Of a stretch of 64,000 nucleotides of DNA, positions 1-10,450 are shown in pieces. The first letter of the stretch is position 1. Every line of letters starts with the position of its first letter. A program made the translations under genes and the position numbers. The stretch lies in the NCBI GenBank assembly GCA_030710605.1, contig CP092879.1:81208935-81272934 (forward strand). Reading direction: 5' to 3'. Under the pieces are notes generated by a model that ran no database searches, was not told where the DNA came from, and saw only the letters and a list, made by a program, of their open reading frames with translations. The DNA is from Cordylochernes scorpioides. Its lineage: Eukaryota > Arthropoda > Arachnida > Pseudoscorpiones > Chernetidae.

Positions 1-243
1 CACATCACACACTATTTATTTAGTTGGTCTTATTACCTTGTAGTTCTAAGATCCAATATGATACTGGGTGAATGGTGTAGATAGGTGCTACCAACAGCTG
101 TGTCTACATGTTAGGATCTGAAACAAAGATGTCTGTCCTCCATGTTAGACTGCCACAGTTTCACATTTTTGGAGTCAACAGAAGATATACATCAAGACAA
201 GAGCTACAAGGTAATAAGACCTAATCCAAATAATATTAAATTA

Positions 244-934
244 CTAGCGGACGTACCCGGCTTCGCCCGGGTTTTACCCGAGTAAAGGTTTGTCTAACGA
301 ATCTCTCGATAAAGTGAACATTTTTTCCCGGTCCCTTGAAAAATACTCGATAAGTTGAATAAAATCGATATTAATTGGTTCCCTCGGTAATTGGAAGTTA
401 AAGGAATAGTATCTTGCCTTGGAATTGTATCATTATTCTTGTATGGACGTACCCGGCTTCGCCCGGGTTTTACCCGAGTAAAGGTTTGTCTAACGAATCT
501 CTCAATAAAGTGAACATTTTTTCCCGGTCCCTTGAAAAATACTCGATAAGTTGAATAAAATCAATATTAATTGGTTCCCTCGGTAATTGGAAGTTAAAGG
601 AATAGTATCTTGCCTTGGAATTGTATCATTATTCTTGTCTCAAATAAATTGCCCTGTCATCCTGAATTTTGTCTTTCCAAATTTTCTACATTACAAAATC
701 ATCGTATCATCATGATAATATTTAGAGCAGATTGTTGAATTATAACAGATAAATTAGAATATTTATCTTGATTATTTTAAAGCGAAAAGTTATTTCAAAA
801 ATTTTATTTGCTAGAAACCTTCCCAGTACTATACTAAATAACTTCCCAAAGTTTCATGGCGTTCCAATGAGTGGTTTGGTCAGGCATAAAGGACAAACAC
901 ACCACACACATACATTCATTTTTATATATATAGA
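244..934 (-). mobile_element. Non-autonomous Helitron (minus strand)
   Basis: On the minus strand the element starts with TCTATATATATAAAAATG and ends with a GC hairpin around CCCGGGCGAAGCCGGG followed by CTAG. It is flanked by A on the 5' side and T on the 3' side, as expected for Helitron insertion between A and T. The 3'-terminal unit is present twice, at about 248-445 and 446-635. No Rep/helicase coding is present. The uninterrupted site is visible in the duplicate at about 20,216-20,230. Confidence 0.85.
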
Positions 935-956
935 TTAATTTGTTAACGTGATACTC

Positions 957-986
957 CTGTTGAAGGACTGACAAGTCCGAAAGCTT
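957..986 (+). ncRNA. Penelope-type hammerhead-like box
   Basis: CTGTTGA, an extra A, a 5-bp stem GGACT/AGTCC and GAAAGC follow one another, resembling the CUGANGA-stem II-GAAA core of hammerhead ribozymes. Related boxes occur at 20,245, 23,626, 40,373, 44,779-44,807 (minus) and 51,525-51,552. The 51.5-kb copy lies downstream of a GIY-YIG remnant, which supports a Penelope-like origin. The consensus CUGAUGA is altered to CTGTTGA, so cleavage activity is doubtful. Confidence 0.45.
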
Positions 987-1135
987 GAAAATAAAAAGTT
1001 GCACAAGAAACTTAACCCTGGAAGCTTCATTTATTTTATAAAATATATTAATAGTTTGTGATGTTTCAGTATCAACGTTGTTACATAAACGTCACACACA
1101 CTATTAATTTATTTGGATTTGGTCTTATTACCTTG

Positions 1136-1430
1136 GGGGGGTCGGTGGAAGGCTGGTTAAACCCTTTGGTTTTCGACCACTACGACCCGGGTTCAATTCC
1201 CGCATTGGACACTTTTTTTTTCTGTTTAAAAAAAAAAAATGCTCCAATGGCCCCCGATTCTTGCAAAATTCCAATCCACCAGCGAGTGCAAGTAACCAAA
1301 CGGGGCTCTGGCACATTTGTAAGTGCAAAGTCGAACTGCTTTTCACATGTGTAGACATGTGGTGCACTTACAGTAAAGCAGTCGCTAACTGCCCACCATG
1401 ATTATCATGGCTTTGAGATAAGAAAGAAGA
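1136..1430 (+). mobile_element. tRNA-derived SINE, copy a
   Basis: The head is a tRNA-like region with a B box reading GGTTCAATTCC, followed by a T run and a conserved body with ACAGTAAAGCAGTCG and TGATTATCATGG. It is flanked by the short direct repeat ACCTTG. Paralogous DNA at about 20,400 lacks it. Other copies are at 14,013, 30,544, 36,187, 43,261 (minus) and 43,456. Short ORFs across it are shadows of the repeat, not genes. Confidence 0.8.
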
Positions 1431-2389
1431 AGACCTTGTAGCTATTGTCTTCTTCTTTCTTATCTCCACTCAATCACACTAAGGTATCAAGCTTGTAAAG
1501 CTTGAGATTTTTTATGGTGTCTGCCGGAGAAGAGTAGAGCTCATCAATGGATGAGTCTTGATGTATATCTTCTGTTGGTTCCAAGAATCTGAAACTGTGG
1601 CAGTCTGACTTCTAACATGGAGGACAGACATCTTTGTTTCAGATCCTAACATGGAGGACAGACATCTTTGTTTCAGATCCTAACATGTAGACACAGCTGT
1701 TGGTAGCACCTATCTACACCATTCACCCAGTATCATATTGGATCTTAGAACTACAAGGTAATAAATCCAACTAAATAAATAGTGTGTGATGTTTTGGTAT
1801 CAGTGTTGTTACCATCTTTAGACAAAAGTGCTGAATGGTTAGTTACTGAAACGTACACACTAATAATCTATTTGGATTTGGTCTTATTACCTTGTAGTTC
1901 TAATCTATAATCCAAATTGTGCCTTATCATTTGTGGATATTTTTATAGACCAAGTCCCACTACGCTGTGTTGTTGGCTGTTGGGCTGAATACCCGCAGCT
2001 AACCACTCCTGAGGAATTTCCGAATGATTATTTTAAAATATTTTAAAATAATATTTTTTAAAATTTTCTTTTTATATATTCACCATATTTATTTCCTTTC
2101 AACTGCTATATTTTTCAATTAGAATAAAATATTATTTAATATATTATATTTAATATTTTAATGTCTGTAGAGTTAATATTTGATTATATTACTGAAAAAA
2201 CACATTGCCAATAAATTTATTTGTTACAATTATTTATGTTTCTAAAATATGTATTAATGCCATTTTGTCACTGATACTAAAAGTTAATCATGAAAATAAT
2301 ATAAAAACACACAATGGTTTCAATTAATATCATTAATTTATATTACAAAGCTATTTTTAAAAAAAATGTTATTTTAGCGAGTTAGATGA

Positions 2390-2481
2390 TAACCTAATCA
2401 TATAACCTTAATTCAACACTTCCTTTAATTCAACCGAAAGCTCTGATCCCTTGGGGTGTTGAATTAAAGAGGTTCGACTGT
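2390..2481. mobile_element. Fragment of pogo-like MITE family C
   Basis: The 3' half of the family seen complete at 13,599-13,875. It ends in AGAGGTTCGACTG followed by TA, the terminal inverted repeat of that family. The left half is missing or highly diverged. Confidence 0.6.
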
Positions 2482-3440
2482 ATATATATATATGTAGTCG
2501 AATTTAAAAAAAATTGGTTACAATTTTATATTACATGCAATTATTTCTTCTCTTTCTTATCTCCACTTAACAATCCTATCATAGTATCAATGAGCTTGTT
2601 GATGGTGTCTGCTGGGGAAGAGTAGAGCTCATCAATGGATAAGCCAATACAGTCAATAATGGGGTTTGGGGTTGTTGCAGGTTGATAATTTCACTTAGTA
2701 CATAGTAGGAAAACCTTGCAATCATTCTGGAAAGTCATTGTCCCTAGATAACTTGGCTTAAGTCTGAAAATCAAAGACTAATTGTTCTGTTTTGAGGACA
2801 CAGAACCGGTGCTTGTCCCTCCTGCTCTGTACCAGTTATGTGCAGCAGTAGATTTCTTTATCTCCACTCAATCCTATTAGGGCATCAAACCTGTAGAGAT
2901 GGTGTCTGTTGGGGATGCTGAGTAGAGCTCATCAATGGATGAGTCAATACAGTCTGTAGTACACCTAGTACATAGTAGGAAATCTTGCAACCATTCTGGA
3001 AAGTCATTGTCTGTAAGTCTGGAAATCAAGAACTGCTGTTCCCTTGGGAGGACAAACTTGGTGATTGTCCCTCCTGCTCTTTCTTATCTCTTCTTCTTTC
3101 TTGTCTTGATAGCTGCTCTATACCTCTCTTAATGACAAAGGCAGGCACATTCTACTTCACCCAGTCATATGATTAATTGACACAAAACACAAGATAATAA
3201 GACCAAATAAATGTGTGATGTTAGGTAACAACACTGTTACTGAAACGTCACACTATATTTATATGGATTTGGTCATATTATACCTTGTATTTATAATCTA
3301 TAATCCAAATTGTAACTTATCATAATTGATACAAAGTAGTGTTGCAGTTAGATTAACTTATCATCTAATTCCTTAGAATAATATTTTTAGAAAAATGGTT
3401 TTGTCTTCTTGATAAAGCACAATTTGGATTATAGATTATA

Positions 3441-3629
3441 ATAAAAGAAAATAAGACCTAATCCAAATAATTTATTAGTGTGTGACGTTTCGGCAACAAT
3501 ATTGTCACCATCATCAGACAAAAGAATAAAATCAGACTTTTTATTCTTTTGTCTGATGATGGTGACAATGTTGTTGCCGAAACGTCACACACTAATAAAT
3601 TATTTGGATTAGGTCATATTTTCTTTTAT
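3441..3629. repeat. Near-perfect 190-bp hairpin with hammerhead-like cores
   Basis: Two arms of about 90 bp are inverted around a very short centre near 3538. Each arm carries, on its sense strand, CTGATGA followed by a 7-bp stem (GGTGACA type) and GAAACGTCACACAC. The same hairpin family occurs at 4453-4635, 6916-7116, 23103-23286 and 27047-27249, with looser versions through 6120-6370, 16,380-16,950 and 26,240-26,490. It has no coding potential. Confidence 0.8.
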
Positions 3630-3969
3630 GTTCGGTCTTCTTCTTTCTTATCTCCACTCATATTAGGGTATCAAGCCTGTAGAGCTTGTTGATGGTGTCT
3701 GCTGGGGATGAGTAGAACTCATCAATTGATAAGTCATTACAGTCAATAATGTGTTAAGTAATGTGAAAAATAGTACAAATGTGATATTGTACTGGGATAA
3801 GGTTCATAAATTAAGAAAAAGGAGTCTTCTTATCGTGCAACTGAAAGTTGCTGAATAGTTAAATATATTGAATGAATTTGAAACTATTAGACACGTATGA
3901 TTCATACGAGTCTATAATAGTTTCAAATTTTGATAACAGATGGCGCACTAATGTATCATAATATATATA

Positions 3970-4147
3970 CAGTTAAACCTGTCTATAGCGCCCCCTCTTG
4001 GGACTCACCAAAATAAGGTACTATAGAGAGGGGGTGCTATAGACAGGTCACTTTTAATATAAATCTCATCGTACTACGTATTTAAAATCGGGTGCTATAG
4101 AGAGGGAGGTGCTCTTTAGAGGGGGGCGCTATAGACAGGTTTAACTG
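3970..4147. mobile_element. pogo-like MITE family A, copy 1
   Basis: Termini CAGTTAAACCTGTCTATAGC and its inverse are flanked by TA on both sides. The length is 178 bp with GC-rich subterminal repeats of CTATAGAGAGGG. The CAGT terminus and TA duplication are typical of pogo/Tigger derivatives. The paralogue is at 22,642-22,800. Confidence 0.85.
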
Positions 4148-4452
4148 TATATTGAATGCTTAAATAGTTTTGTAATATTAATTGATAATATGAATTGATA
4201 GTAATGAGCATTTTTAAATTTTGTTTACAGTATAACTTGTTTAATTCCACATCCCCTGGGTTTAAAGCTTTCCGTTAAAGTTGGTGTTGAATTATTGTCA
4301 GTTGATTATCAATTGATGGCAAGATTCACTGATGGACATTTTCTATTATAACCAAATATTTTTACTCATTAAAAACATAAGGTAATAAGACCATATAAAT
4401 AAATAGTGTTTCAGCAACAGCCTTGTTACCATTTTCAAACAAAACATTCAGT

Positions 4453-4635
4453 ACAAGAAAATAAGACCTAATCCAATTAATTTATTAATGTGTGACATTT
4501 CAGCAACAACATTGTCACCATCATCAGACAAAAGAATAAATGAGTAAATATTCTTTTGTCTGATGATGGTGACAATGTTGTTGTCGAAACTTCACACACT
4601 AATAAATTATTTAGATTAGGTCTTATTTTCTTGTA
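4453..4635. repeat. Hairpin repeat with hammerhead-like cores
   Basis: Same family as 3441-3629: arms of about 88 bp inverted around TGAGTAAATA. The right arm carries CTGATGATGGTGACAATG, then GTTGTCGAAAC. Its duplicate is at 23,103-23,286. Confidence 0.8.
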
Positions 4636-5061
4636 TTATAATCTTTAATCCAACTTGTGCTTTATAAAAAAATTCTGTACTTTTTAGGACTTGTCTGAAG
4701 ATGGTAACAACACTGTTACTGAAATGTCACACACTTATTTATATTTATTATATTACCAATCCTAAATGTAATTATATTTAATGGTGAGAGGTGAAAATTT
4801 TTCTCCTTTATAATGTATTTTTTAATAAAAATGTTTCTTTTGAAATAATTACAACAGGTTACTGGAGATGAGAATGGCTTTTCTTATAAAATTAAAAATA
4901 AATTCATCTCCAGAAACATGTTTTATTATTTGAATATATATTTAGGAGATGATGGATTGTCCATGGAGCAGATTGGTCCATGCACCCTGATCACAATACC
5001 AGTCAACTGAGGTGCCGTATGGATGTCCTCTTCTGGATTGATATCAGCCATATAGAGGGCT

Positions 5062-5267
5062 TATTTATTTATGCTTATGAGGTGATACAGCAGCGTATTT
5101 ACTATTAGAGAGGAGACAAAATGAATTAAATCTAGAAAAAAGAAGTGAGGACATATCGGTCATTAAAGTCTGAGAGGCAAGGCCTTCAGCCAGTTCAGGG
5201 CTTCCGGGGTGACAGAATGGAGATTGGAGATTCCTCCATTGAATTTGTACAACGGGCAGTCATCTAG
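5062..5267 (-). mobile_element. 5'-truncated non-LTR retrotransposon fragment
   Basis: A 206-bp insertion is bounded by the 11-bp direct repeat TATAGAGGGCT at 5051-5061 and 5268-5278. Copy 2 (around 23,960) has a single TATAGAGGGCT, so this is the empty site. The minus strand ends in a TAAATAA-type tail. It matches the minus-strand fragment at 28,390-28,711, whose reading frame ends in a cysteine/histidine region (HILDDCPLY) typical of the C-terminus of non-LTR reverse transcriptases. Confidence 0.75.
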
Positions 5268-5329
5268 TATAGAGGGCTGGGTATATATGGTCCGGATTTA
5301 GGAGATTTATTTCAAATATAAAAAGGTTT

Positions 5330-5564
5330 GTAGAACGACATTTGAAAATTATCCCGCATGTGTTTCTTTTGAATGAAAAATCCATCCCTGGACACTTTAT
5401 TTTTCCATTTATTATTTATTCTTCACAATTCATCCTTTCATACTTCATCCCTAAGGTTAGAAATAATCGTTATTTCTCCTTAAAAATAAATTTTGATTTT
5501 TTTGTTCAAAAGAAACACACGCAGGTTAATTTTCAAATATTGTTATATAATCATAAGCCGCATT
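5330..5564. mobile_element. Long-TIR MITE (AACGACATTTGAAAATTATC family)
   Basis: Inverted arms of about 45 bp begin with ACGACATTTGAAAATTATCC and contain GTGTTTCTTTTGAA. The interior holds CATCCCTGGACACTT, the tail of the tRNA-Thr-like SINE head seen at 8533. Related copies lie at 6591-6830, 8070-8762, 24,024-24,240, 26,711-26,960 and 28,195-29,203. The apparent 92-residue ORF is low-complexity and is not considered a gene. Confidence 0.75.
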
Positions 5565-5600
5565 ATATTGTATTGATTTCCTTTGATAGATATTGTAATA

Positions 5601-5761
5601 GAGTAGAAACCTCCCTTTAGCGGACACCTCTCTACAAAGGACAGTTTTCATTTGCAAAATTACCATTTTTTCAATTTAGCAACTCTCCGGTAAGAGGACA
5701 CCTCTACCTAAAGAACACTTTGGCTCTGTAATTAGGTGTTGTCAGGGAGGTAGTTCTACTG
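5601..5761. mobile_element. pogo-like MITE family B, copy 1
   Basis: Ends match ACCTCCCTTTAGCGGACAC and its inverse terminus GGAGGTAGTTCTACTG. The first base is G where copy 2 (24,295-24,454) has C. The interior carries GGTAAGAGGACACCTC. The length is about 160 bp and TA flanks are clear in copy 2. Confidence 0.8.
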
Positions 5762-6590
5762 TATATATGTAATTTATATATATTCAATTTATTTTTCTCT
5801 CACTATTTATTTCTACTTGCTTATTCACGATGAGAATGCAATTTTCCCAACTTTATTTTTATTTAGATTACAGTCTATATCTTCATTTCTACTTAACTGG
5901 GCTTTGAAGCTTGAGATTTTAAACAACTTCTATGTCATTGTGATTGCACAAACGTGATTACTGAAACATTCTATTTTTTTATTTGGTCTTATTGTGTTTA
6001 TAATCCAAATTGTGCCTTATCATAATAAAAGCTTTACTAAAAAGCATTTTAATTATACCATCCTGATCTATTACAATTTTGTCTTAGTGATAAGGTACAA
6101 TTTGGATTATAGATTATAAACAAAAGGTAACAAGACCAAATCCAAATAAATAAATAGTGTGTAATGTTTCGGTAACAGCATTGTTACCATATCTTTTGTC
6201 TGATGATGGTAACAACGCTGTTGTTGAAACCACACACACTATTAGAAAAGAATAAATGAGAATTATTAGATATTTTTTCTTATTTATTCTTTTGTCTGAT
6301 GATGGTAACAACGCTGTTACTGAAATATCACACACTATTTATTTATTTGGATTTGGTCTTATTACCTTGAATTTTCATTTATTTTTTAACACACTTTACT
6401 TAATTTCTAGGTAAACTGCTTGCTACATGATGGTATAAAAAGTTTGGGGCCAAAGAAGAATCCAATTAATGTAAGTGTTTATAAGTTGTAGTATATTGTA
6501 GTAGCTAGATATTGTAGTAGCCAGATATTTTAGTACCTGATTGATTAGAACAATATTGGGATTTATAATACCATATGAATGTGGCCTATG

Positions 6591-6830
6591 ATTGTAAAAC
6601 GACATTTGAAAATTATCCCTCATTTTTAATTTATATATATTCAATTTATTTTTCTCTCACTATTTATTTCTACTTGCTTACTCACGATGAGAATACAATT
6701 TTCCCAACTTTATTTTTATTTAGATTTATATCTTCATTTCTACTTAACTGGACTTTGAAGCTTGAGATTTTGTAAATTTTGATTTCAAAAGAAACACATG
6801 CGGGATAATTTTCAAATGTCGTTTTACAAT
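6591..6830. mobile_element. Long-TIR MITE, internal copy
   Basis: Starts ATTGTAAAACGACATTTG and ends with the inverse CAAATGTCGTTTTACAAT. The 240-bp unit is duplicated at 26,711-26,960. The interior is AT-rich with no open frame of interest. Confidence 0.8.
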
Positions 6831-6915
6831 ACTGTGATTTATTTGCCTCAGCTCCTGATCAACAAGTTTTGATACTGACTAATAACTTTATATTTTTTAT
6901 TATCCCATTTGTCGA

Positions 6916-7116
6916 TACAAGGTCATAAGACCTAATCCGAATAATTTAATTGTGTGTGACGTTTCGTCAACAGTGTTACCATCATCAGACAAAAGAATAA
7001 ATGAGAATTATTAGATATTTTTCCTCATTTATTCTTTTGTCTGATGATGGTAACAATGCTGTTGCTAAAATTTCACACACTATTAAATTATTTGGATTAG
7101 GTCTTATGACCTTGTA
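6916..7116. repeat. Hairpin repeat with hammerhead-like cores
   Basis: Ends TACAAGGTCATAAGACC and the inverse GGTCTTATGACCTTGTA define a 200-bp foldback. CTGATGATGGTAACAATG appears in the right arm and its complement in the left. The duplicate is at 27,047-27,249. Confidence 0.8.
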
Positions 7117-8069
7117 TTTATAATCCAAATTGTGCTTTATCATTATACATGTACAGTATACATATATGTTAATCTATATATTCAGTTATCTACGTGCAAA
7201 TTTTTCCAATGGTTTATTCAGTAGTTTTGATGCAGAAAAGTGACAAACATCAAATTACTTTGAAAATACTCATTTTCTTCAGCTCAAAGGAAGAATAACT
7301 TCTTAGGTCCATTGAAGTCTATCAAAAATGATAAAGCACAATTTGGATTATAGATTATAATATAAGGTCATAAGACCTAATCCAAAAATTGAATTAGGTC
7401 TTATTTTCTTTTATTATAATTTACTTTGAATAAATTCAGTAGTTTGTGTGTGTGATAATTTTTATTGTGCAAAAACAAAAAAAAATTAACCTGAATAATA
7501 AAGACTATGATGATGATGTTATCGATTCATTATTAGTAATCATCATCAATTTTAAAACAATTATAAAAGCAAGCTCAGATTCTGCGACGATGGATGTTTG
7601 CCTCCAACAATATTGCTCTAACAAATATCTAAGAGAATTATTATTCTTTGCTAGCTTCTTCTTCTTCTTCTTCTTTCTTATCTCCACCTAATCAGCTTGT
7701 AAAGCTTGAGCCTTTTGATGGTGTCTGCCGGGGGAAAATCATCATGATTGGGTGAAGTAAAATGCATCTGCCTTTGTCATTAAAATTGGGAGCACTACTC
7801 AGTGGCAGGCCGACTTAGCTCCAAAAGAAATGGCCGCCTCTGACATGAGGAACAGACGCCATGTGCAGCCGCTTCTAACATGGAGTACAAACACTGCTCA
7901 TCCTGTATCCCTGGATCAGGAGCCCTTACAGGGTACTATCAGCCGGGCCAGCTGAACCCAGGTTTTTTAGTGAGCGTGTTACTGCTCCCCCTCCTCCTTT
8001 TTCATCCGGGCTTGGGACCGGCAAAGACAGAGTTTGCTCGCAATTCTTTTTGCTAGCAATTTTAGATAA
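7117..8069. other. AT-rich DNA with CTT-repeat tract and foldback fragments
   Basis: No gene is supported. A (CTT)n-like tract lies at about 7655-7680; it is shorter in copy 2 near 27,790. The block around 7690-8040 (GATGGTGTCTGCCGGGGG, then GGCAGGCCGACTTAGC) is another dispersed repeat, seen again at 27,820-28,170 and inverted at 36,770-37,080. Confidence 0.6.
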
Positions 8070-8532
8070 TAAAACGACATTTGAAAATTATCCCGCATGT
8101 GTTTCTTTTGAACGAAAAATAGAAATTTATTTTAAGGTGAAATAATAATTATTTCTAACCTTAGGGATGAAGTATGAAAGGATGAATTGTGAAGAGGGAA
8201 AAATAAAGTGTCCAGGGATGGGAATTTTAGATAATAAACGTTCAAGGATGAGTATTTTTATTTATAAATGAATAAAAGATACTCATTCTTGGACTTTTAC
8301 TTTATTATCTAATCTTATTATTCTTTAGATTGTTATCATCATAGGAAAAAAATCATCATTGTATTATTATACATTTATACAATATTGTAACGTGTAAATT
8401 TAAGAAAGACAAACTTCAGGATGACATGGCAATTTATTTAGGGCAAGAACAAAATCAACACAATTATAAGATACAGGATAATCAATGAGGGAAGTTTCCT
8501 GAGTAGCAAAATATTTACGAACAGAAAAATAT

Positions 8533-8607
8533 GTCCAGGGTAGCCTAGTGAACATGGCATCTGCCCGGTAAGCGGAACACTGTGGGTTCGTTTCCCATCC
8601 CTGGACA
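8533..8607 (+). other. tRNA-Thr(GGT)-like SINE head
   Basis: TCCAGGG/CCCTGGA pair as an acceptor stem. A D-arm-like block, an anticodon arm TCTGC/GCGGA with loop CCGGTAA (anticodon GGT) and a T arm GGGTTCGTTTCCC follow. The loop has C instead of U at position 33, and the sequence sits inside a long-TIR MITE, so this is a tRNA-derived repeat head rather than a functional gene. The duplicate is at 28,976-29,050. Confidence 0.6.
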
Positions 8608-8802
8608 CTTTTATTTTTACGTTCATCATTACTCTTCACAATTCATCCTTTCATACTTCATCCCTTAGGATAGAAATAATTGTTATTTCTCCTTAAAATA
8701 AATTTGGATTTTTCGTTGAAAAGAAACACATGTGGGATAATTTTCAAATGTCGTTTTACAATCACAAGCCGCATTATATTGTATTGTATTATAAATAATA
8801 TA

Positions 8803-9671
8803 TGTAATATAATCCAAAGTTATTACACTGCAATATTTGATGTATTACACTGTTGTAGAATTCTGTCGACTTAACCGTTCTGTGACAATATAGTTGCGGA
8901 ATTTCTTGTTGTTCGATTTGAATGGTGAGGATTGGTTGAAACGCAGTCGTTGAGTGGCAAGTGAAGCACACAGTTAGGAATAATCAGGACACATGATGGG
9001 GTTTGAAAATAAAAGGCAACTGGGTTGGAGGAAAGAAAGCTTGAGAAGAGCGGAGCGGGTTTTGATTGTTAATTATCTGATCACATGGCGGTGATTGTAC
9101 TTAGCTGTAGGATGAGCAGAGGGAGAGAGGTCTAGAGCCGATGTCACCTTGTTGGAAGCCAAATCACAACTGACTATTCTTGCCTTTCGATTTAACACCA
9201 CGAGTTGGCTTCTTTCCCATTGGTCGAGGGATAGAACGTGCCCGTTTTCCTATTGGTTGACCTACTTAGTGGTTGCTTCCTAATTGGACCGGCGGCTGCT
9301 TTGATGGAAGATACGCCCGGCCTGGGTCAGGAAGTATCGTGTTAGTTCGACTCTATTTTACTTCCGCGGTATCAAATACGTCCGGTCTTGTTCCGGAAAT
9401 TGGGCGTCTCTCAAACTTTTATAACTTCTGGTCACCAGATACGTCCTGTCTTGTCCGGAAATATTGGTTTAAACTTAGCTCGCAGGGTTTCCGGGGTCAG
9501 AAGGTTAACTGTGACGTTATTAATAATTATGTTCTCTTCTAGATCTACCTCCTATGTCTTTTTGTTACTTTCTTTCCTCCAGTTACCTCATTCTTTATTA
9601 AATCTTTGAAAATCATACATTGTACATGCATAGTGGGTCGGGGGGCATACAATTATATACAAATTATGACA
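8803..9671 (-). repeat. LTR (3' LTR in element orientation)
   Basis: An 869-bp direct repeat matching 12,724-13,592. On the minus strand it begins TGTCATAATTTG and ends GGATTATATTACA, the TG...CA form of LTRs. Short ORFs within it occur identically in both LTRs and are not genes. Confidence 0.88.
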
Positions 9672-9839
9672 GATGCGCCCCCTACATGTGAAGAATTCAA
9701 GAAGGGGTTAGCCTGAGAGAATTCTGTAAGGTGAAAAATAATTTTGTGGGAAAATTAGTTGTGGGTATTGAGAGTCTATATACAAGCATTGGTGGCGATA
9801 TAAGAAGTAAAATAGAATGGTGTTGATGATATAGGTTGA

Positions 9840-10450
9840 GTATAATTAATAGAAATCAAAAAAATTTTTAAATTGTAAGAAATCAAAATGAATGCTATGG
9901 TACATAGTGGCTTAAAAAGAAAAGAAAATGCGCCTAACTAGTTTCTACTCGAAATTGGAAAAAAATCGAGGGAGTTCTATTAGGGCTTTTGAGAAATCAA
10001 AAATAATATAAAAATAAAAAGTTGGACGAAATCAAAGTAAATGCTTGGTTGCATGGTGGGGGAAAAAAAAATGCTTTGTTGCATGGTGAAAAAAAAGAAA
10101 AATGCCTAACTAATTTTTTGCTCGAATTTTGGGAAAAGAAATCGAGGAAATTTCATAAGGTCTTTTGAGAAATCAAAAATAAAAATAAAAATAAAAAGTT
10201 GGAAGAAATCAAAGTGAATGCTTGGTGCATGGTGAAAAAAAAAGGAAAAATGCCTAACCATATTCTCGCTCGGAATTGGGAATGGAAATCGAGGGAATTT
10301 TATTAGGGCTTTTGAGAAATCAAAATAATATAAAGTTGGAAGAAATCAAAGTGAATGCTTGGTTGCATGGTGGGAAAAAAAATAAATGTTTTGTTGCATG
10401 GTGGAAAAAAAAAATAAATAGGAAAAAAAAAAAGAATGTTTTTGTAAATC
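9840..10450. repeat. Imperfect tandem repeats inside the LTR element
   Basis: About four diverged units of roughly 150-170 bp each contain GAGAAATCAAAA, AAAGTTGGAAGAAATC, AATGCTTGGTTGCATGGTG and an A-rich run. The plus strand is strongly G+A rich with almost no C. No frame is convincingly coding. Confidence 0.7.

Larger units (their letters stand above)
1..1790. repeat. Long inverted-repeat element, copy 1
   Basis: About 1-208 is repeated in reverse complement at about 1555-1790, with matching blocks for the phrases around CCACAGTTTC, GATGTCTGTCC and CAACAGCTGTG. The arms enclose a Helitron, a Penelope-type box and a SINE. The paralogous element in copy 2 spans about 19,880-20,630 with a much shorter loop, so the original was a roughly 0.7-kb foldback element. 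No coding capacity is visible. Confidence 0.75.

Noticed and set aside
1058-1367. Overlapping ORFs on both strands near 1.1-1.4 kb.
   Set aside because: They cover a SINE and recur as variants at every SINE copy.
6114-6335. ORFs with LLPSSDKR repeats as a protein family.
   Set aside because: They are translations of the inverted hairpin repeat, appearing in both strands and many copies.
9273-9609. ORFs of 89 and 73 codons repeated at 13,194-13,530.
   Set aside because: They are inside the two LTRs and duplicated by that structure; no functional motif.
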